NCBI RefSeq assembly: GCF_001182725.1
Contig: NZ_CWHU01000005.1
Location: 744,001 to 808,000, forward strand
From: Anaerococcus jeddahensis
GTDB lineage: Bacteria > Bacillota > Clostridia > Tissierellales > Peptoniphilaceae
Reading direction: 5' to 3'
Length of the DNA stretch: 64,000 bases
Shown here: in pieces, positions 63,966-64,000 of the stretch
Numbering within the stretch: the first letter of the stretch is position 1
How the letters are laid out: every line of letters starts with the position of its first letter
Position numbers and translations under genes: made by a program
The notes under the pieces: generated by a model
Told to the model about the DNA's origin: nothing
Databases searched by the model: none
Seen by the model: the letters and a program-made list of their open reading frames with translations, nothing else

Positions 63966-64000
63966 ATGGAAAAGTTAGATTATATACCAAAAACAAATTT
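63966..64000 (+). CDS. Possible start of a plus-strand gene cut by the window edge
   Basis: An ATG at 63966 opens a frame MEKLDYIPKTN that runs off the right edge. Eleven codons do not allow identification. No ribosome binding site is seen; a TATAAT ends seven bases earlier, so the start may be leaderless or wrong. Confidence 0.35.
   Translation, partial: MEKLDYIPKTN

Overview
This 64 kb window is chromosomal DNA from a low-GC Gram-positive anaerobe. The bases are AT-rich throughout, codon use is A/T-ending, almost every gene has an AGGAGG-like ribosome binding site, and the gene set is Firmicutes-type: HPr with both His15 and Ser46, a CcpA-like regulator, GlgC/GlgD pair, YtxH, CvfB, DUF1292 and YitT proteins, a 6S-like RNA and an L10 leader. 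No sporulation genes are seen. My best guess, from overall character rather than a search, is Anaerococcus/Peptoniphilaceae (Tissierellia). Nothing looks like a prophage, insertion sequence, integron or CRISPR array; the window is core genome.

Layout. 1-8.3 kb (minus): recJ, rel, dtd, an MBL hydrolase, aspS, an RseC-like protein and der (cut by the window edge), tightly packed. 8.4-9.9 kb (plus): an AGCS sodium/amino-acid symporter. 9.9-14.4 kb (minus): ruvC-ruvA-ruvB-queA-tgt-yajC. 14.4-17.5 kb: an unknown protein, a HAD phosphatase, a small membrane protein, a YfcE-type phosphodiesterase and an ITPase. 17.5-25.1 kb: an operon of an unknown protein, an RluA-type enzyme, a nucleoside kinase, a ROK glucokinase, a response regulator, a histidine kinase and an unknown lipoprotein. 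25.2-30.7 kb: a P-loop protein, a radical SAM protein, DUF1292, a degenerate PepD-like protein, a parvulin, CvfB and YitT. 30.9-34.9 kb: ccpA-like, ptsH, ptsI and a degenerate APH-like protein. 35-37.1 kb: a DUF948-like protein, YtxH, a 6S-like RNA and a second RluA-type enzyme. 37.2 kb (plus): NAD kinase. 38-41.3 kb: FHA-FtsW-PBP cell-wall cluster. 41.4-50.9 kb: glycogen operon glgC-glgD-glgA-phosphorylase-like-pulA-pgm. 51.1 kb: tmRNA. 51.6-55.8 kb: yfcC-pepT-pepD peptide use. 56-58.6 kb: folC, DUF1624, Fur-family regulator. 58.7-62.1 kb: rpmG-secE-nusG-rplK-rplA and rplJ-rplL with leaders. 62.2-63.8 kb: an unknown small protein and glmM.

The most notable signal is a recurring one: three full-length, intact reading frames keep the fold-level pattern of a well-known enzyme but have lost its catalytic residues. 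These are a PepD/M20 homologue with every metal ligand replaced (26912-28312; a normal PepD is at 51627-53027 for direct comparison, and both are 466 residues), an alpha-glucan phosphorylase homologue without the PLP lysine region inside the glycogen operon (45000-47246), and an aminoglycoside-phosphotransferase-like protein without the catalytic HGD loop behind ptsI (30913-31830). Each sits in a conserved-looking operon, so they are candidates for pseudoenzymes with regulatory or scaffold roles rather than decaying genes.

Regulatory DNA is unusually readable here. There are consensus promoters for tmRNA, 6S RNA, rplJ, rpmG, yfcC and glmM, a Fur-type palindrome that exactly fills the spacer of the fur promoter, twin hairpins before rplK and rplA, and a terminator between ptsH and ptsI.
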